Shown one piece after another: positions 62,265-64,000 of a stretch of 64,000 nt of DNA (its first letter is position 1; every line of letters begins with the position of its first letter). Location of the stretch: positions 1 through 64,000 of the IMG/VR virus record IMGVR_UViG_3300042904_000405; one strand, written 5' to 3'. Origin of the DNA: a virus. The translations under genes and the position numbers were made by a program. Under the pieces are notes generated by a model, which did not search any database, had not been told where the DNA came from, and worked only from the letters and a program-made list of their open reading frames with translations.

Positions 62265-62981
62265 ATGGCCCGCCAGTACGCATGCGAGCAGCTCACGACT
62301 GAAGCACGGGTCGACAGCTACTGCAGCTGCTCGCTCGACGGTCTCGCTGGGACCAACTTCACGATCTCCGACATCATCGACGCCGCCTCGGACTTCGTCT
62401 TCCTGGCGACCGGCGGGCGAGTGCGCGGGCGATGCGAGTCCACGGTGCGTCCGTGCGCCGACCGGTCGTGCATGTGCGGCCACCCGTCCGACGCCTGCGG
62501 CTGCTGTCGCCTCGATGCCATTGCGCTCCCCGGCGACATGGTCGACGTGATCAGCGTCCAGATCGATGGCACGACGCTCGACCCCTCCGAGTACGGCTTC
62601 ATCGATGGAGCGGGCCTCGTGCGCGTCGGCGAGCACTCAACGACATGGCCGGGCTGCCAGTACCTCAGCCGCCCCGACGGTCAGGAGGGCACGTTCTCCA
62701 TCACCTACGAGCACGGCCTGCTTCCGTTCGTGGGCGTCATGGCCGCCACCGAGATCGCCTGCGAGCTGCTGACAGCCCTCACTGGCAAGACCTCCCGCCT
62801 CGACCCCCGAGTGATCACCGCCGTCATGGATGGCGTCACCGTCGAACTCGACCCCACCGTCCTTGGCATGTTCGACTGGACCAGCCGCCTCGCCGCTCAG
62901 TACCCAGCCCTCGGCCCCCGACCAATCGTGTGGTCCCCGGAAGTCGACGACGGCTGGGCTCTGCACACCACGTCGTTCTGA
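62265..62981 (+). CDS. Head-to-tail adaptor protein
   Basis: Length 238 aa. Helical first part (FTISDIIDAASDFVFLATGG), an unusual Cys-rich insert (RCESTVRPCADRSCMCGHPS, CGCCRLDAI), then VISVQIDGTTLDPSEYGF and a helix (MAATEIACELLTALTG). This is the order of HK97 gp6-like adaptors in actinophages. It joins the portal to the tail. The Cys-rich insert may bind metal. Confidence 0.65.
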   Translation: MARQYACEQLTTEARVDSYCSCSLDGLAGTNFTISDIIDAASDFVFLATGGRVRGRCESTVRPCADRSCMCGHPSDACGCCRLDAIALPGDMVDVISVQIDGTTLDPSEYGFIDGAGLVRVGEHSTTWPGCQYLSRPDGQEGTFSITYEHGLLPFVGVMAATEIACELLTALTGKTSRLDPRVITAVMDGVTVELDPTVLGMFDWTSRLAAQYPALGPRPIVWSPEVDDGWALHTTSF

Positions 62982-62985
62982 GCCG

Positions 62986-63387
62986 TTGAAACGATCCGGC
63001 CCGCCGCAGCGCAAGACCCCACTGGCGCGCACGTCGAAGATCAAGCAGGGGAAGTCACTCTCACGTGAGTGGCCCGAGGCGACACGCCCGGGGTGGCAGC
63101 CGCATGTAGGCAAGCGCACCCCGTCGGCACGCAAGGGTTCCAAGTCCAAGGTCCCCGAATCGGTCAAGATGGCAGTTGCCGCGCGCTCAGGGGGCAAGTG
63201 CGAGGCGGCTGCCGCGGCGTCCTGCCGGCGCCGCGGCAGCCAGCTCCACCACCGGCTGATGCGGTCCCAGGGTGGCAAGCACACGGTGGAGAATCTCCTC
63301 GACGTCTGCGCCACCTGCCACGCCCACATCCACGCCCACCCCGAGCAGGCCTACGAGAGGGGATGGCTGCTTCGGCGTCCCGTTTGA
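62986..63387 (+). CDS. HNH endonuclease
   Basis: Length 133 aa, TTG start (no ATG/GTG nearby in frame). Basic N terminus, then ARSGGKCEAAAAASCRRRGS, QLHHRLMRSQGG, NLLDVCATCHAHIHAHPEQA: HNH with CxxC/CxxCH zinc set. It interrupts the head-tail connector genes, a typical spot for homing-type or packaging HNH enzymes. Confidence 0.75.
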   Translation: MKRSGPPQRKTPLARTSKIKQGKSLSREWPEATRPGWQPHVGKRTPSARKGSKSKVPESVKMAVAARSGGKCEAAAAASCRRRGSQLHHRLMRSQGGKHTVENLLDVCATCHAHIHAHPEQAYERGWLLRRPV

Positions 63388-63450
63388 CGAAACCGCTGGT
63401 CCCGCGGAACGCTGTCGGGGTACTCGTGTTCCTCGAAAGGACTCAGCGCT

Positions 63451-64000
63451 ATGGCATCGAACCTCGCTGGTAACGGCGTCTGCATCGGTGCGCACGATGC
63501 ATGCCTCATCCGTGCGGCCAAGCTCGACCCGGACTGCTCGCCGAAGGGCGGCGCCGACAGCGGCATCATCACGGCTGGCATCGTCACGATGACCGCCTCG
63601 CCGGACATCGAAGAGGGCCAGCTCTACGAGCCCAAGACGGGCTGCGGCACCGTGGGCTTCACGGTGGAGAAGCCCTCCCGCACGAAGCGCGTGAACCTCA
63701 CCGGCGAGCTGCTCTTCCACGACGAGGAGCTGATGGAGGTGCTGTTCGGCGGGAAGCTCATCCTCGGTGGTGCGCTCTCCGACTTCAACACCGACGTCAT
63801 CGGCTGGGCCGAGCAGAACATCACCGAGGCCGACCCCTCCCCGATCTACCTCGAGATCATCACCCGCATGTCCGCCCAGGGCGCGGGCGAGTGCTCCGTC
63901 GGTGGCGTCATGCAGCCGTACGCGCAGGGTCACATCTTCGGCAAGGCCCGCCTCACGCTCGGTGACGAGACCTTCGAGAACGACGTGCGCAACCTGACGT
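63451..64000 (+). CDS. Major tail protein (partial, probable)
   Basis: At least 183 codons, open at the right edge; AAAGGA 13 nt upstream. MASNLAGNGVCIGAHDACLI, then GFTVEKPSRTKRVNLTGELL, DEELMEVLFGGKLILGGAL and PIYLEIITRMSAQGAGECSV. Beta-rich with N-terminal Cys residues, like tail tube proteins of actinophages. The rest of the tail genes should lie outside the window. Confidence 0.55.
   Translation, partial: MASNLAGNGVCIGAHDACLIRAAKLDPDCSPKGGADSGIITAGIVTMTASPDIEEGQLYEPKTGCGTVGFTVEKPSRTKRVNLTGELLFHDEELMEVLFGGKLILGGALSDFNTDVIGWAEQNITEADPSPIYLEIITRMSAQGAGECSVGGVMQPYAQGHIFGKARLTLGDETFENDVRNLT

Noticed and set aside
1-64000. Search for integrase, attachment site, partition genes, DNA polymerase and helicase
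   Set aside because: No convincing motif for any of them was found, so none is annotated; lifestyle cannot be settled from this window.

Overview
The window reads as most of the genome of a tailed dsDNA phage (siphovirus type, HK97-like capsid lineage) infecting a high-GC Gram-positive bacterium. The actinobacterial host is inferred from a WhiB-type Fe-S protein, an Rpf-like muralytic protein, a GPGG-type small membrane protein, long Thr/Pro linkers of the kind common in Acidimicrobiia, GTG/TTG starts, and many TANNNT -10 elements placed 6-7 nt before start codons (leaderless mRNAs). The left edge begins in what looks like the end of the tape measure gene and the right edge stops inside a probable major tail protein gene. 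The window is therefore best explained as a circular or permuted map opened inside the tail region, with only the rest of the tail tube, chaperones and tape measure missing. I see no integrase, tRNA, CRISPR array or transposase.

Layout. 1-7.2 kb (+): tape measure end, distal tail protein with two LamG-like inserts, tail hub, and a pair of paralogous small tail proteins. 7.2-11.7 kb (+): lysis region (four membrane proteins, an amidase endolysin, a lipoprotein, a secreted LysM protein). 11.7-15.8 kb (+): fibre genes, one with 13 HGH-containing 22-residue repeats. 15.9-16.9 kb (-): a caspase-like peptidase with a membrane partner. 17-20.8 kb (+): small genes, WhiB, terminase small and large subunits. 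20.8-38.1 kb (-): one dense operon of about 52 small, mostly overlapping genes (zinc ribbons, a LexA DNA-binding-domain-only protein, two DNA methyltransferases, a GP88-like protein, lipoproteins). 38.1-38.7 kb: non-coding control region with ten GAACNNNNGTTC-like boxes flanked by a 44-bp imperfect direct repeat. 38.7-44.2 kb (+): one compositionally odd gene, then small regulators, a SLOG protein and a secreted metzincin-like lipoprotein. 44.3-47.8 kb (-): second small-gene cluster (secreted Thr-rich protein, Rpf-like protein, EPPFN proteins). 48-50.3 kb (+): HNH nuclease, replication initiator-like proteins. 50.2-63.4 kb (+): portal, capsid protease, major capsid protein, a seven-gene sugar/methyl transfer cassette, head-tail adaptor, HNH nuclease. 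63.45 kb to the edge: tail tube protein.

The most interesting signal is regulatory. The phage encodes an 82-residue protein that is only the LexA winged-helix domain, and it carries many matches to the Gram-positive SOS box GAACNNNNGTTC: ten in a tandem array at 38.37-38.53 kb, one in a divergent promoter at 45.41 kb, and twelve strand-oriented copies (six exact) near the starts of tiny minus-strand genes. The last set makes those genes share an EPPFN/EPPSD peptide. I infer a LexA-like, stoperator-style control system. Other notable items are the leaderless-promoter regulon, the phage caspase homologue, and the virion-proximal glycosyltransferase/FkbM methyltransferase cassette.
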